Of a DNA stretch of 64,000 bases, positions 14,432 through 24,364 are shown in pieces. The notes beneath the pieces are model-generated. The model saw only the letters and a program-made list of their open reading frames with translations. It ran no database searches and was not told the DNA's origin. Position 1 is the first letter of the stretch. Each line of letters begins with the position of its first letter. A program made the translations under genes and the position numbers. This stretch comes from RYN-230 sp963720645 (GTDB lineage Bacteria > Actinomycetota > Actinomycetes > Streptosporangiales > Streptosporangiaceae), in NCBI GenBank assembly GCA_963720645.1, contig CAVRFX010000016.1:124001-188000 (forward strand), in the 5' to 3' direction.

Positions 14432-16423
14432 TCACGGAGCGGCGGGACGGAATGCCTCTTCCATAACCTTGAAGAGGTGCCAGCTCTGGGCCCACTGACT
14501 CTCGGGCACAGACCAATACAGCGCGTAGGCGTGCCGGGAGTTGGCCAGCACGTTGCGATTGAGCACGTGGGTCAGAACGCCCTCATGGTAGTAGGTGAAT
14601 TCCCAATCCGCAGCCTTTTCCGCCTGCGCGTAGCGGACAGCCTGGAGGCGGATCCGGTGGTAGCCGGGGTAGGTGCTCTCCCGGTTGGCCTCCTGCTGCT
14701 GCCAGTCCCTGAGCGGGTCAGGCCGGGGATGGTCGCTCTGGTCGATCAGCAGGAACTCCGCGCCCGAGGGCGGCAGGAGGTAGACGTAGTGACCCTGGTG
14801 CGACACGCGCCAGCCGTTCGGCACGGCGATCGAGAAACCGGTCGAGTTGCGGAACTCGTGGTAGCCAGCCGGGATGACGGCCGGGCCGAGCTGGCCCGAG
14901 CTCGGCGTGGGCGAGGGCGGCGGTGTGCTGGACGGGGCAGCGGACGTGGCGCTGGGCGACGCGGACGGGGGCGCCGGCCGGCCCGCGGAATGGCCCTTGC
15001 TCGCGGTGGCCGGGGGCGGGCGATGGCTGATCGCGATCACGGCGGCGACCACGCCGGCCGCCAGGATCAGTGCCGCAGCAGCCACGGCGAGGACCCGGGT
15101 GAGCGGTTTCCGGCGCGGTGCTCCGGGTGACCGTCCGTGCCCCGCCCGGAGAGCCTGATCCTCGGTGGGGACGAGGACCGCCGCGAGCGGTTCCCCGGGC
15201 CCGGTGTCCGAACCGGGCTCCTCGGGCAGTACTCCCGAACCGGGCTCCTCGGGCAGTACTCCCGGATCGGGCTCCTCGGGCACGGCCCCCGGGCCGGGCT
15301 CCTCACGGCCGACGCCGGGGCCAGGCTCCTCGGGCAGGACTTCCGGGCCGGGCTCCTCACGCAGGACACCCTCACCGGGCTCACCGGGCAGGATTCCCGG
15401 ATCAGGTTCACCAGCCCCGGACTGAGGTTCCGGCTCGTCCGGCTCGGCGTCCCAGGGGCGCAGCGTGCGGGTCCGCTCGGCGCTTTCCAGGCTGCTGCCC
15501 GGCCGGGTCCGCCCGGCGCCCGCATCGGGAACCGCTCCCGCATCCAGCGCCGGGAAGGCGGCCGTGCCGGACCCGCCACCCGCCTCGGCGACCTGGCGCA
15601 GCATCCGCCCGGCCTCGTCAGCGTCCAGCCTCCGGGACGGGACGTGATCCAGCAGCCCCCGGATGACCGGCCACAGCGCCCCGGCCCGGCTCGGCGGATC
15701 CGGATCCTCGTTGACCACGGCCATCAGGGTGGGCAGCGCTCCCTGGCGCGCGTAGGCGGGCCGCCCCTCCACCAGGGCGTACAGCGTGGCGCCCAGGGAC
15801 CACAGGTCCGACTCGGGACCGCCCCGCTCACCGCGGGCCCGCTCCGGGGCGATGTACGAGGGCGATCCCACGATCATGCCCGACGTGGTCAGGGCCGGGC
15901 TTTCCTGTGTCCTGGCGATCCCGAAGTCGGCCAGGACGGCGCGGCCGCCCGAGTCGATCAGCACATTGCCCGGCTTGACGTCCCGGTGCATGATGCCGAG
16001 CGCGTGCGCGGCGCTTAAAGCGGCCAGGATCTGCAGCCCCACCTCGGCGGCGCGCTGCGGGGGCAGTGGCCCCTCGGCGTCCACCAGGTCCCGCAGCGAC
16101 CGGGACGGGACCAGTTCCATGACGATCCACGGGCGGCCGTCATCCTCGACGACGTCGTAGATCGTCACCACGTTGGGGTGGCTCAGCCGGGCCGCGGTGC
16201 GTGCCTCGTGCAGCGTCCGCTCCCGGAGCAGTTCGCGCTCGTGGTCTGTCATGTCGGCGGGAGGAGACACTTCCTTCACGGCCACCTGGCGGGACAGGAC
16301 ATCATCCTCGGCGAGCCACACCGTGCCCATGCCGCCGTTGCCGAGCGCCGAGATCAGTCGATAGCGGCCAGCGACCACATGGCCCGTGACGATCGGCGCT
16401 CCCACCTGTGGCGAGTTACCCAC
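14432..16423 (-). CDS. PknB-type serine/threonine protein kinase with one transmembrane segment
   Basis: 663 residues. The kinase domain (about 20-285) has the glycine loop GNGGMGTVW, K50 in AVKEV, the helix-C Glu E73, catalytic HRDVKPGN (D148), DFG (D166) and the APE motif. A roughly 100-residue acidic Pro/Glu/Gly repeat region follows, then a transmembrane helix (VLAVAAAALILAAGVVAAVIAI) and a 170-residue extracellular part starting with a Ser/Pro/Thr spacer. The exterior shows no PASTA repeats, so it probably senses something other than muropeptides. No partner gene lies in the same direction. Confidence 0.93.
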   Translation of the reverse strand: MGNSPQVGAPIVTGHVVAGRYRLISALGNGGMGTVWLAEDDVLSRQVAVKEVSPPADMTDHERELLRERTLHEARTAARLSHPNVVTIYDVVEDDGRPWIVMELVPSRSLRDLVDAEGPLPPQRAAEVGLQILAALSAAHALGIMHRDVKPGNVLIDSGGRAVLADFGIARTQESPALTTSGMIVGSPSYIAPERARGERGGPESDLWSLGATLYALVEGRPAYARQGALPTLMAVVNEDPDPPSRAGALWPVIRGLLDHVPSRRLDADEAGRMLRQVAEAGGGSGTAAFPALDAGAVPDAGAGRTRPGSSLESAERTRTLRPWDAEPDEPEPQSGAGEPDPGILPGEPGEGVLREEPGPEVLPEEPGPGVGREEPGPGAVPEEPDPGVLPEEPGSGVLPEEPGSDTGPGEPLAAVLVPTEDQALRAGHGRSPGAPRRKPLTRVLAVAAAALILAAGVVAAVIAISHRPPPATASKGHSAGRPAPPSASPSATSAAPSSTPPPSPTPSSGQLGPAVIPAGYHEFRNSTGFSIAVPNGWRVSHQGHYVYLLPPSGAEFLLIDQSDHPRPDPLRDWQQQEANRESTYPGYHRIRLQAVRYAQAEKAADWEFTYYHEGVLTHVLNRNVLANSRHAYALYWSVPESQWAQSWHLFKVMEEAFRPAAP
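15206..15400. repeat. 30-bp tandem repeats inside the kinase gene
   Basis: About seven degenerate in-frame units encode variations on EEPGPGVLPE, forming the juxtamembrane spacer. Confidence 0.8.
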
Positions 16424-16448
16424 TGGCCGGGAATCAAACCAGCGGCCG

Positions 16449-16480
16449 CGCGGCCTGGCGGATGTTCCCGCCAGGCCGCG
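16449..16480 (-). terminator. Strong hairpin after the truncated binding-protein gene
   Basis: A perfect 13-bp GC stem with a 6-base loop (ATGTTC) begins 22 bases past the stop codon at 16502. It is probably the original terminator of that transcription unit. Confidence 0.7.
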
Positions 16481-16501
16481 CCGTGATCCGCCAGGCCGGG
16501 A

Positions 16502-16862
16502 TCAGCTTCCCTTCACCTGCGGCACCGATGAAATCGTGGATTGCGCCTGGGTCAGCGCGGAACTGACCGACGACGTGCCGGTGATCGCGGCCTGGATCGC
16601 GGTCCACAGCGCCTGCGACACCTTCGGGTAGTTGGCGCCGTACTGGGTGGTCCGTGACCGGGCGGTCGCAGTCTCCTTGGCGAACACCGTGTACTCCGGG
16701 CCGCCGTTGAGGTACTGCGAGATCACCGACGGCTTGGTCGGCAGGTAGTACATGAGCGACGTGATGTGCGTCATCACCGACGGCGCCTGCGCGCCCTTGA
16801 TCCATTCCCAGGCCGCGTTCTGCTGCTGGGCAGACCCGGAGTTACCGATGTTCCAGGTCTCC
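16502..16862 (-). pseudogene. Truncated sugar ABC transporter substrate-binding protein (C-terminal third)
   Basis: Reading leftward from about 16862, WNIGNSGSAQQQNAAWEWIK, LPTKPSV and YGANYPKVSQALW are typical of the C-terminal lobe of extracellular sugar-binding proteins. The signal peptide, lipobox and first two-thirds are absent. The break coincides with the break of the divergent LacI fragment. Whether it belongs to the same lost operon as the N-terminal piece at 2927-3408 cannot be decided, since the two fragments do not overlap. Confidence 0.78.
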
Positions 16863-17150
16863 CCGCCGAGCGGCGGCGCCGCGGACCGGCTGCGCGAGGC
16901 CGGCTGCCGGGTCCCCGAGGACGTGGCCCTGGTGGGCTTCGACAACTGGGACGTCATCGCCACCGCGTGCCGCCCGCCGCTCACGACCGTGGACATGAAC
17001 CTGCGCCAGCTGGGCCGGGCCGCGGGTGAGCGCTTGCTGGCCGCGGTGAACGGCCAGCCGGCCTCGGGTCTCCAGCTGATGCCCTGCCGCCTGGTCACCC
17101 GCGACTCGACCCGCCCCCGGGCCGCCGTGCCCCGTGATCACGGTCGATAA
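16863..17150 (+). pseudogene. Truncated LacI-family regulator (last ~90 residues)
   Basis: The plus-strand reading GAADRLREAGCRVPEDVALV, FDNWDVIATACRPPLTTVD and RAAGERLLAAVNG is the end of a LacI/GalR effector domain. The DNA-binding domain and most of the sugar domain are missing. Its left edge abuts the truncated binding-protein gene on the other strand, so both 5' ends and their shared promoter have gone. The last codons and the stop come from the palindromic element at 17131-17187. Confidence 0.78.
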
Positions 17151-17269
17151 GGGGCGCCATGTGTCAGCTATTGACCGTGATCACGGGCGGCCAGGCGGGC
17201 GCCGGGCCGCTGACCGTGATCACGGTCAGAAGGGGGCGCTATGTGGCAGGCATTGACCGTGATCACGGG
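17131..17269. repeat. Two copies of a palindromic REP-like element
   Basis: Copy A (17131-17187) and copy B (17212-17269) each have outer arms built on CCGTGATCACGG, itself a palindrome, around a conserved centre resembling GGGGCGCCATGTGTCAGC. The copies are directly repeated 24 bases apart between the LacI fragment and the phosphohexomutase gene. They supply stop codons and tail residues to both genes. Confidence 0.85.
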
Positions 17270-19030
17270 CCGGGCGGGGCACGGCGGGGCGGGGGGCGGG
17301 GGCGGGGGCGGGGTGAGGAGGGCTGAGACGGCGGCGCGGAGCGGGGTCATGCGGGCGGCGGCCCGGCGGCGGGCGCCGGTCAGGGGGCCGGGCGGCTCGG
17401 TGACCTCCAGGTAGGCCTTGAGCTTGGGCTCGGTGCCGCTGGGCCGCAGCACGACCCGCGCGCCGTCCAGCCGGATGACCAGCGCGTCGGTGGGAGGCAG
17501 CGCCCCGCCCTCCGCCAGGTCGGTGATCCCCAGGACCGGCGACCCGGCCAGCGCGGCGGGCGGGGCGGCCCGCAGCCCGGCCATGATCTCCCCGGGGGCG
17601 CGGGTCGGCAGCGTGAGCTGGGTGGTCAGGTGAACCCCGTGCGCGGTCTCCAGCGCATCCCAGCGGTCCAGCACCGACTGCCCGGCCGCCTGGGCCCGGG
17701 CGGCCAGGCCCAGCATGGCGAGGGCGGCGCTGAACCCGTCTTTATCCCGCACCGCGTCGCCGACCGCGTAACCAAGCGCCTCTTCGTATCCGAATACGAA
17801 ACGCGTCCGCGGTCGCCCATCGGCGGCCCGGACGATCCACTTGAACCCGGTCAGGGTCTCGGCGTACTGCGCTCCCGACGCGGCGGCGATCCGGGACAGC
17901 AGCGACGACGACACCACCGTCGAGGCAACCAGGCGCTGCCGCGGATCCGCCTCGCCGGGGTTCGCCGCGGGGCCGAAGGCCCCGAGCACGAACGCGCCGA
18001 GGAGCGCGCCGACCTGATCCCCGGTGAGCGCCCGCCAGCCCCCCGCGGCCGCCGGATCGGGGACCGCCACCGCGAGCCGGTCGCCGTCCGGGTCGCTGGC
18101 CAGCACCAGATCGGCGCGCAGCTCCCGGGCGTCGGCCAGCGCGAGATCGAGCGCGCCGGGTTCCTCGGGGTTGGGGAACGGCACGGTCGGGAAGTCCGGG
18201 TCGGGATCGGCCTGGGCGGCCACCACGTGCGGGGCGGGATAGCCGGCCCGGTCGATGGCCCGCAGCATCAGCGGGGCGGCGACCCCGTGCAGCGGCGTGT
18301 AGACCACGCGCAGCCGGGCCGGGCCGGCCTCCGGAGGCGGGGCGGCGGGGGACAGGGCCAGGATCGTGTCCAGGTAGGCCCCGGCGATCTCGTCCCCGTG
18401 CCGGGTGATCAGCGGGCTGTCCGGCGGGCCCAGCGGGATCTCCGCCAGCGCGCCCAGGCCGCTGATGGCCGCCTGGATCTCGGCGTCCACCGGCGGCACG
18501 ATCTGCGCGCCGTCGCCCAGGTAGAGCTTGTAGCCGTTGTCGCCGGGCGGGTTGTGGCTGGCGGTGATCATCACGCCGGCCGCGGCGGACAGGTGCCGCA
18601 CCGCGAACGCGAGCAGTGGCGTGGGGCTGCGGCCCGGCAGCAGGTGCACGCGGATCCCCGCCCCGGTCAGCACGGCTGCTGTCTCCGCCGCGAACTCCGC
18701 CGAGCGGTGCCGGGCGTCCCAGCCGAGCACCACGCCGGCCCCGGCCGCGTCCGGCCGGTGCTCGTGCAGCCAGCGGGACAGGCCCGCGGTGGCGGCGCGG
18801 ACCACGGCGCGGTTCATCCGGTTCGGCCCGGCGCCGATCGCGCCGCGCAGGCCCGCGGTGCCGAACTGGAGCCGGCCCGCGAACCGGTCGGCCATGGCCC
18901 GGCCGGCCGCTCGTCCCGCCGGCCGCGGGAGCAGTCCTGCAGTTCGCCGCGGCCGGCTGGCGGCGCCAGCGAGGCTCCTGTACAGTTCGGCTGCGGTCGG
19001 CGGGGCTGGGGTCGTCGGCGATCCAGGCAC
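17168..19030 (-). CDS. Phosphoglucomutase/phosphomannomutase-family enzyme
   Basis: 620 residues. LQFGTAGLRGAIGAGPNRMN opens domain 1; the phosphoserine loop is MITASHNPP, the metal loop ASDPDGDRLA, the sugar loop FGYEEALGY and the phosphate loop RPSGTEPKLKAY. It isomerises sugar phosphates. Beside pnp and nucleoside genes it may interconvert ribose- or deoxyribose-1-P and -5-P, as such cluster members are thought to do. The last ~30 residues are unrelated tail encoded by REP-like repeats. The N-terminus is uncertain: an ATG overlapping the pnp stop (19107) is out of frame by an apparent indel. Confidence 0.9.
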   Translation of the reverse strand: MPGSPTTPAPPTAAELYRSLAGAASRPRRTAGLLPRPAGRAAGRAMADRFAGRLQFGTAGLRGAIGAGPNRMNRAVVRAATAGLSRWLHEHRPDAAGAGVVLGWDARHRSAEFAAETAAVLTGAGIRVHLLPGRSPTPLLAFAVRHLSAAAGVMITASHNPPGDNGYKLYLGDGAQIVPPVDAEIQAAISGLGALAEIPLGPPDSPLITRHGDEIAGAYLDTILALSPAAPPPEAGPARLRVVYTPLHGVAAPLMLRAIDRAGYPAPHVVAAQADPDPDFPTVPFPNPEEPGALDLALADARELRADLVLASDPDGDRLAVAVPDPAAAGGWRALTGDQVGALLGAFVLGAFGPAANPGEADPRQRLVASTVVSSSLLSRIAAASGAQYAETLTGFKWIVRAADGRPRTRFVFGYEEALGYAVGDAVRDKDGFSAALAMLGLAARAQAAGQSVLDRWDALETAHGVHLTTQLTLPTRAPGEIMAGLRAAPPAALAGSPVLGITDLAEGGALPPTDALVIRLDGARVVLRPSGTEPKLKAYLEVTEPPGPLTGARRRAAARMTPLRAAVSALLTPPPPPPPAPPCPARPVITVNACHIAPPSDRDHGQRPGARLAARDHGQ

Positions 19031-19103
19031 CGGAACGCGCTCCTCGGGATCTCCGCGGGATCTCCGGGACGGGACTCCGGGGACGGGTCCGCGGCCGGGG
19101 GGC

Positions 19104-19939
19104 TCATGTCGTCCGGGGCAGCACCTGCGCCAGCAGGGCGCCCATCCGGCCCGCGGCGGCCTGGCCCGCCGCGACCACCTCGGTGTGATCCAGGCCGTGC
19201 GCGGCCAGGCCGGCCGCCGGGTTGGTGACCAGCGAGATGGCCAGCACCTCCGCGCCGAGCTGGCGGGCGGCGATCGCCTCCAGCACGGTGGACATGCCGA
19301 CCAGGTCCGCGCCGAGGATGGCGAGCATGCGGATCTCCGCCGGCGTCTCGTAGTGCGGGCCGGGCATGGCCGCGTAGACGCCCTCGGCCAGGCCCGGGTC
19401 GGCCTTCAGGGCCAGGGCCCGCAGCCGGGCCGAGTACAGGTCGGTCAGGTCGGTGAACCGGGACGGGTATCCCCCGGGCGGCCGGTCCGGCCCGGCGAGC
19501 GGGGACTGGCCGGTGAAGTTCAGATGGTCCCGGATCAGCACCGGCTGGCCGACCCGGTAGCCCGCGGCGATCCCGCCGGCCGCGTTGGTCAGGGCCACGA
19601 CCCGGCAGCCGGCCGCGACCGCGGTCCGCACGCCGTGCACGACCACGCTGGGCGGATGGCCTTCGTACAGGTGCACCCGGCCGACCAGGACCAGCAGCCG
19701 CAGGGCCGGCGTTACCAGGGACAGGGCCAGGCCGGCGTGACCGGGCACGGTCGAGGGCGGAAGCCGCCCAGGTCGGCGACGGGCACCTCGGTCACGGTCG
19801 CGCCGAGGCCCTGGGCCAGTGCATCGGCAGCCGGGGACCAGCCGGACCCGAGGACCACGGCCACGTCGTGCGCGGGCTGCCCGGTCCGCTCGGCCAGCCG
19901 CGCGGCGCTCGTGTCGGCCGCCTCGAAGGGATTGGTCAT
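19104..19939 (-). CDS. Purine nucleoside phosphorylase (one frameshift near 19740)
   Basis: Phosphorolyses purine nucleosides to base plus (deoxy)ribose-1-phosphate. It reads from the ATG at 19939 (VAVVLGSGWSPAADAL) to LGGF, then in another frame from PSTVPGHAG. The trimeric-type signature follows: phosphate loop HLYEGH, ALTNAAGGI with the purine-binding Asn region, and GPHYETPAEIRML containing the conserved Glu. A single missing C near 19740 restores the frame, so the gene is probably intact. The start overlaps the upstream permease stop (ATGA), placing it at the end of the nucleoside transporter operon. Confidence 0.92.
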
Positions 19940-21204
19940 GCCTTCACGTACGGCTGGCCGTCGGCTTTGGGTGCCCGGACCTTACCGACCAGGCCGGCCA
20001 CCGCGATGATGGTGACGACGTACGGGGCCATCAGCAGGATGTTCGACGGGATGGGCACGTTCAGCGTGGCCAGGATGGACTGCAGCGAGGTGGCGAAGCC
20101 GAACAGCAGCGCGGCCGCGGTCGCGCCCAGCGGCGTCCACCGGCCGAAGATCATCGCGGCCAGTGCGATGTAGCCCTCGCCGGAGGACATGTCCTTGCCG
20201 AACGAGCCCACCTGGCCGATGGTGAGGAACGCGCCGCCGATCCCGGCGATCAGCCCACCCATGATCACGTTCCGGTACCGGGTTGCCAGCACTTTGATGC
20301 CGACCGTGTCGGCCGCGGTCGGGTGCTCGCCGACGGCCCGGACCCGCAGCCCCCACCGGGTGCGGAACAGGCCCAGCTGGACCACGGCGATCATCGCGTA
20401 CGTGATGTACAGGAAGATCGTCGAGTCGAACAGGACCGGGCCGAGGATCGGGATGTCCCCGAGCAGGGGGATCTTGATGTCGGAGAAGGTCTGCGGGGAG
20501 TTCAGCCGGTTCTGGTAGGGCACCAGCACCGCGTCGTACAGGTAGCCGGTCAGCCCGGAGGCGAACACGTTGAGCACCACGCCGAGGACGATCTGGTCGA
20601 CCAGGAACTTGATGGCGAACACGGCCAGCACCCCGCCGAGCAGGCCGCCGGCCAGCGACCCGGCGATCAGCCCGAGCCACAGCGAGCTGAACGCGCTGGT
20701 GATGACGGCTGCGCCGAACGCGCCGAGCAGCAGCTGCCCCTCGATCGCGATGTTGATGACGCCGGACCGCTCGCACATGCAGCCGGCCAGCGCGCCGAGG
20801 ATCAGCGGGATCGAGTAGACGAGCGTGCCCTGCAGCAGGTTGATCACGCTGAGCCCGGTGCTGTTCCCGGCGTCCGCCCAGCACAGCAGGGCCACCACGA
20901 AGCAGAACACGGCCCCGGCGATGCACATCCGCCTGCCCGCCCGGTCCAGCGGGATCAGGGCGCGCAGCACGCCGATCGCGATGCACACCACGCCGAGGGC
21001 GTAGCACACCGGCGCGGCGGCCACCACCAGGTTGGGCACCCCCACCTTGGCGCCGAACAGGGCGAACGTGAACGTCGCGTCGCCATGGCTGTGCAGGCCG
21101 AACAGCAGGATGTTGGCCAGCCCGAAGAGCACGTAGGTGGCGGCGGCCACCATCCGGCGGTTGACGCCGGCCGAGGCCCGGGCGGCTGCGGTCAGCGTGC
21201 TCAT
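19936..21204 (-). CDS. BMP-type nucleoside ABC transporter permease 2
   Basis: 422 residues with about ten membrane segments. The BPD_transp_2 core includes CERSGVINIAIEGQLLLGAF, QIVLGVVLNVFASGLTGY and RAVGEHPTAADTVGIKV. The family (YufQ-like) imports nucleosides. The ATG at 21204 overlaps the stop of permease 1 by four bases and the stop overlaps the pnp start. A longer reading to 22566 is rejected because it would run antiphase through permease 1. Confidence 0.93.
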   Translation of the reverse strand: MSTLTAAARASAGVNRRMVAAATYVLFGLANILLFGLHSHGDATFTFALFGAKVGVPNLVVAAAPVCYALGVVCIAIGVLRALIPLDRAGRRMCIAGAVFCFVVALLCWADAGNSTGLSVINLLQGTLVYSIPLILGALAGCMCERSGVINIAIEGQLLLGAFGAAVITSAFSSLWLGLIAGSLAGGLLGGVLAVFAIKFLVDQIVLGVVLNVFASGLTGYLYDAVLVPYQNRLNSPQTFSDIKIPLLGDIPILGPVLFDSTIFLYITYAMIAVVQLGLFRTRWGLRVRAVGEHPTAADTVGIKVLATRYRNVIMGGLIAGIGGAFLTIGQVGSFGKDMSSGEGYIALAAMIFGRWTPLGATAAALLFGFATSLQSILATLNVPIPSNILLMAPYVVTIIAVAGLVGKVRAPKADGQPYVKA

Positions 21205-22526
21205 GCGTTCCACCCTTTGGCGACGTTCTCGCTCAGCCCGGTCGCCTTGGCCTTGCGCAGCCGGAACATGGCCCGGATCAGCGGCGGCGCGGCAACGAAC
21301 AGGACGATGAGCGACTGGATGACGGTGACGATGTCCACCGGGATCTGGGTGGAGGCCTGCATCTGCACCCCGCCCGCGTGCAGCGCGCCGAACAGCAGCG
21401 CGGACAGCACGATGCCGAGCGGCCGGGCCCGGCCGAGCAGGGCCACCGTGATGCCGTCGAAGCCGTAGGTGCCGTAGCTCTGGAAGTTCAGCTGGTAGTC
21501 GGTGCCCTGGATGACGGCGACGGCGGCCAGCCCGGCCAGGCCGCCGGCCAGCAGCATGACCAGCACCCAGCTGCGCTCCACGCTCATCCCGGCGGTCCGC
21601 GCGGCGCTCGGGTTGGCGCCCACGGTGCGGAACTCGAAGCCGGTCGTGCTGCGCTCCAGCAGCCACCACACCGCGGCCGCGACGACCAGGGCGAGCAGGA
21701 ATCCGGCGTTGACCCGCAGGCTGGGGCCGGCGATGTGCCACAGCCGCGCATCGACCGCGATGACCGGGCTGATCAGGTCGGTGCGGTGCGGCTGCTGCAG
21801 CACGCTGGTGCCGAGGATGTAGGCCAGGAAGTAGTACATGACGTAGTTGAGCATGATCGTCACGACGACCTCGTGGGCGCCGGTGCGGGCCTTCAGCTCG
21901 CCGACGATCCAGCCCATGACCGCGCCGCCGGCGAACCCGCCGAGCACACACACGATCACGTGGATGACGGGCGGCAGGCTCACCCCGAAGCCCAGCCAGG
22001 TGGCGACGATCGCCCCGCCGATCCACTGGCCGGCCGCGCCGATGTTGAACAGGCCGGCCCGGAAGGCCAGGCCCACGGACAATCCAGTGAAGATCAGCGG
22101 GGTGGCGTTGACCGCGGTCTCGGACAGCGGGTTGAACACCGCGCTGACGTAGCCGTTGTGCAGCGCGGTGGCCAGTGACGCCTGGTGGAAGACACCCGCC
22201 ACCGTGTGCGGGTTGAAGATGGCGCCCTCGAACATCGCGACGTAGGCGCTCGCGGCCGTATCCCAGGCCAGCGCGATCGCGTGGCCGGGGTCGCTGAAGA
22301 AGGTGCTCCAGGCCTTGAGCACATCCGGGTCCGTGAACGCGATCAGCAGGCCGCCCAGCACCAAGGCCACCACGATGGCCAGGATCGTGACGACCACGGA
22401 GTTGCCCTCGAGGATCGAGTCGAGCACGGCGCGGCTGAATGACGGCCGGCTTGGTGCGGTGCCGGCGTCGGCCGCCTCGGCGGGCTCGGCGGCGGCGGGG
22501 GACGGGGGCGGCGCTGGCTCGGTCAC
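21201..22526 (-). CDS. BMP-type nucleoside ABC transporter permease 1
   Basis: 441 residues starting from GTG, which overlaps the ATPase stop (GTGA). A Pro/Ala-rich cytoplasmic tail of about 40 residues precedes the membrane segments. The family core is visible in GLAFRAGLFNIGAAGQWIGG, VVVTIMLNYVMYYFLAY and RTVGANPSAARTAGMSV. It is the YufP-like half of the channel and pairs with the permease that follows. Confidence 0.93.
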   Translation of the reverse strand: MTEPAPPPSPAAAEPAEAADAGTAPSRPSFSRAVLDSILEGNSVVVTILAIVVALVLGGLLIAFTDPDVLKAWSTFFSDPGHAIALAWDTAASAYVAMFEGAIFNPHTVAGVFHQASLATALHNGYVSAVFNPLSETAVNATPLIFTGLSVGLAFRAGLFNIGAAGQWIGGAIVATWLGFGVSLPPVIHVIVCVLGGFAGGAVMGWIVGELKARTGAHEVVVTIMLNYVMYYFLAYILGTSVLQQPHRTDLISPVIAVDARLWHIAGPSLRVNAGFLLALVVAAAVWWLLERSTTGFEFRTVGANPSAARTAGMSVERSWVLVMLLAGGLAGLAAVAVIQGTDYQLNFQSYGTYGFDGITVALLGRARPLGIVLSALLFGALHAGGVQMQASTQIPVDIVTVIQSLIVLFVAAPPLIRAMFRLRKAKATGLSENVAKGWNA

Positions 22527-24273
22527 TCCGGCTCCCCTCCGTCGCGATCGGCGGCCGGCTGGTCATCAGCCGGGCTGGTCGGGGCAGGGTTGCTCTGGGC
22601 AGGGCTGCCCTGGGCAGGGCTGGATGGGTCGGTGGTGATGTCGGTGGGGACGCCGATACCGAGCAGGCCCGAGGCCATCAGCCCGGCGTCGGGCCCGCCA
22701 GCGGCGGGGGCCTCGACCACCGCCGCGCTGGCGGCGGCCGCGTCGGCGTCACTCGAGCCCGCCATCAGCATGCCCAGTTCCTCGGCGGGCACGTCCGGGG
22801 GCCGGAACCCGGTGATCCGCCCCTCGTACATGACCGCGATCCGGTCGGACAGCGCGTAGATCTCGTCCAGCTCGGACGAGACGAGCAGCACGGCCAGGCC
22901 CCGGTCGCGCTGCTCCACGATGCGCCGGTGCACGAACTCGATCGAGCCCACGTCCAGGCCGCGGGTCGGCTGGCTGGCCACCAGGACGCGCACGTCGCGG
23001 CCGAGTTCCCGGGCCAGGATGACCTTCTGCTGGTTCCCGCCGGACAGCGTGCCGACCGGCGGTGCCGGTGGACGAGGTCCGGATGTCGAAATCAGCGACC
23101 CGCTCGGTGGCGGCCCGGTCCCGGGTGGCGAGGTCCAGCGCGATCCCCCGGGCGTAGGGCCGCTGGTCATACACGTCCAGGATGATGTTGTCGGCCACCG
23201 AGAACCCAGCGACCAGGCCGTCCTCCTGGCGGTCCTCCGGGACGAAGGCCAGCCCGGCGCGCAGCCGCTGCTGCGGGTGGGCCTTGGTGAGGTCCCGGCC
23301 ATCGAGCCGCACCGACCCGCCGTCCACCGGCCGCAGGCCGAGCAGCGCTTCGCACAGCTCGGTCTGGCCGTTGCCCTGCACCCCGGCCACGCCCAGGATC
23401 TCGCCCGCCCGGACCTGGAACGACACCCCGTCCAGCGCGGCGGTGCCCTGATCGCCGGCCATCGTGAGGTCCTGCACGTCGAGCCGCACGTCGCCGGGAC
23501 TGGCGGGCGGCTTGGTCACCCGGAGCTGAACCGACCGGCCGACCATCAGCGCCGCCAGCTCGCTGTCACTGGCCGTGGGCGGGAGCTGCCCGACCACCTG
23601 GCCGCGGCGGATGACCGTGATGACGTCCGCGATCTCCTGGACCTCTTTGAGCTTGTGCGAGATGAACACGATGGACCGGCCGCCGGCCTGCAGTTCCCGC
23701 ATGATCCGGAACAGTTCCTCGGTCTCGCCCGGGGTGAGCACCGAGGTGGGCTCGTCCAGGATCAGCACGCTGGCCTCGCGCAGCAGGGCCTTGACGATCT
23801 CCACCCGCTGCTGCACGCCGACCGGCAGATCCTCGACCAGGGCGTCCGGGTTGACCTGCAGGCCGTAGCGCTCGGACAGTTCGCTGGACGTCGCGGCGGG
23901 TGCGCCGCCGGTCGATCCAGCCGAGCGCCCGGGTGCGCTCCATGCCGAGGGTGACGTTTTCCGCCACGGTGAAGACCGGCACCAGCATGAAGTGCTGGTG
24001 CACCATGCCGATGCCGGCCTTGATCGCGTTGCTGGGCGAGCCGAGGTGCTGCGGCTTGCCGTCCAGCAGGATCTCGCCCTCGTCCGGCTGGGCCAGCCCG
24101 TACAGGACGTTCATCAGGGTGGTCTTGCCCGCGCCGTTCTCGCCGAGCAGCGCGTGGATCTGGCCCTGTTCCACGGTCAGGTCGATGTGATCGTTGGCCA
24201 CGAGGCTGCCGAAGCGCTTCGTGATCCCCTTCAGCTCCAGCTTCACCGGCCCGCCTCCCGGAGCGTTATTCAA
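22523..24273 (-). CDS. Nucleoside ABC transporter ATP-binding protein, two NBDs (frameshifts near 23070 and 23870)
   Basis: Tandem ATPase of the BMP/YufO class. NBD1 has Walker A GENGAGKTT and reads MVHQHFMLVP; after a shift near 23870 it continues LPVGVQQRVEIVKALLRE and Walker B VLILDEPTS. NBD2 has the degenerate loop GVQGNGQTEL and FVPEDRQEDGLV; after a shift near 23070 it has the signature TLSGGNQQKVILAREL. An unusual ~90-residue Ala/Pro/Gly-rich C-terminal tail follows. The conserved motifs continue cleanly across each shift, so indel error is likelier than decay. It energises uptake through the two permeases. Confidence 0.9.
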
Positions 24274-24364
24274 TACCGGCTAGCGAGCGCAGGCCAGAGG
24301 CCTGCGCGAGCGGTCGGTGCGGAGTGGATTGAATGACGCGACTCCTCAGACAACAGAGCCCCCA

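Noticed and set aside
16425..16445. tRNA T-arm-like sequence on the minus strand
   Set aside because: The stem and loop do not fit a GTTC-type T arm and no acceptor or anticodon stem is found around it.
19936..22566. 876-residue frame for the second permease
   Set aside because: The first half is an off-frame reading of permease 1; the ATG at 21204 overlaps the permease 1 stop and begins the real protein.
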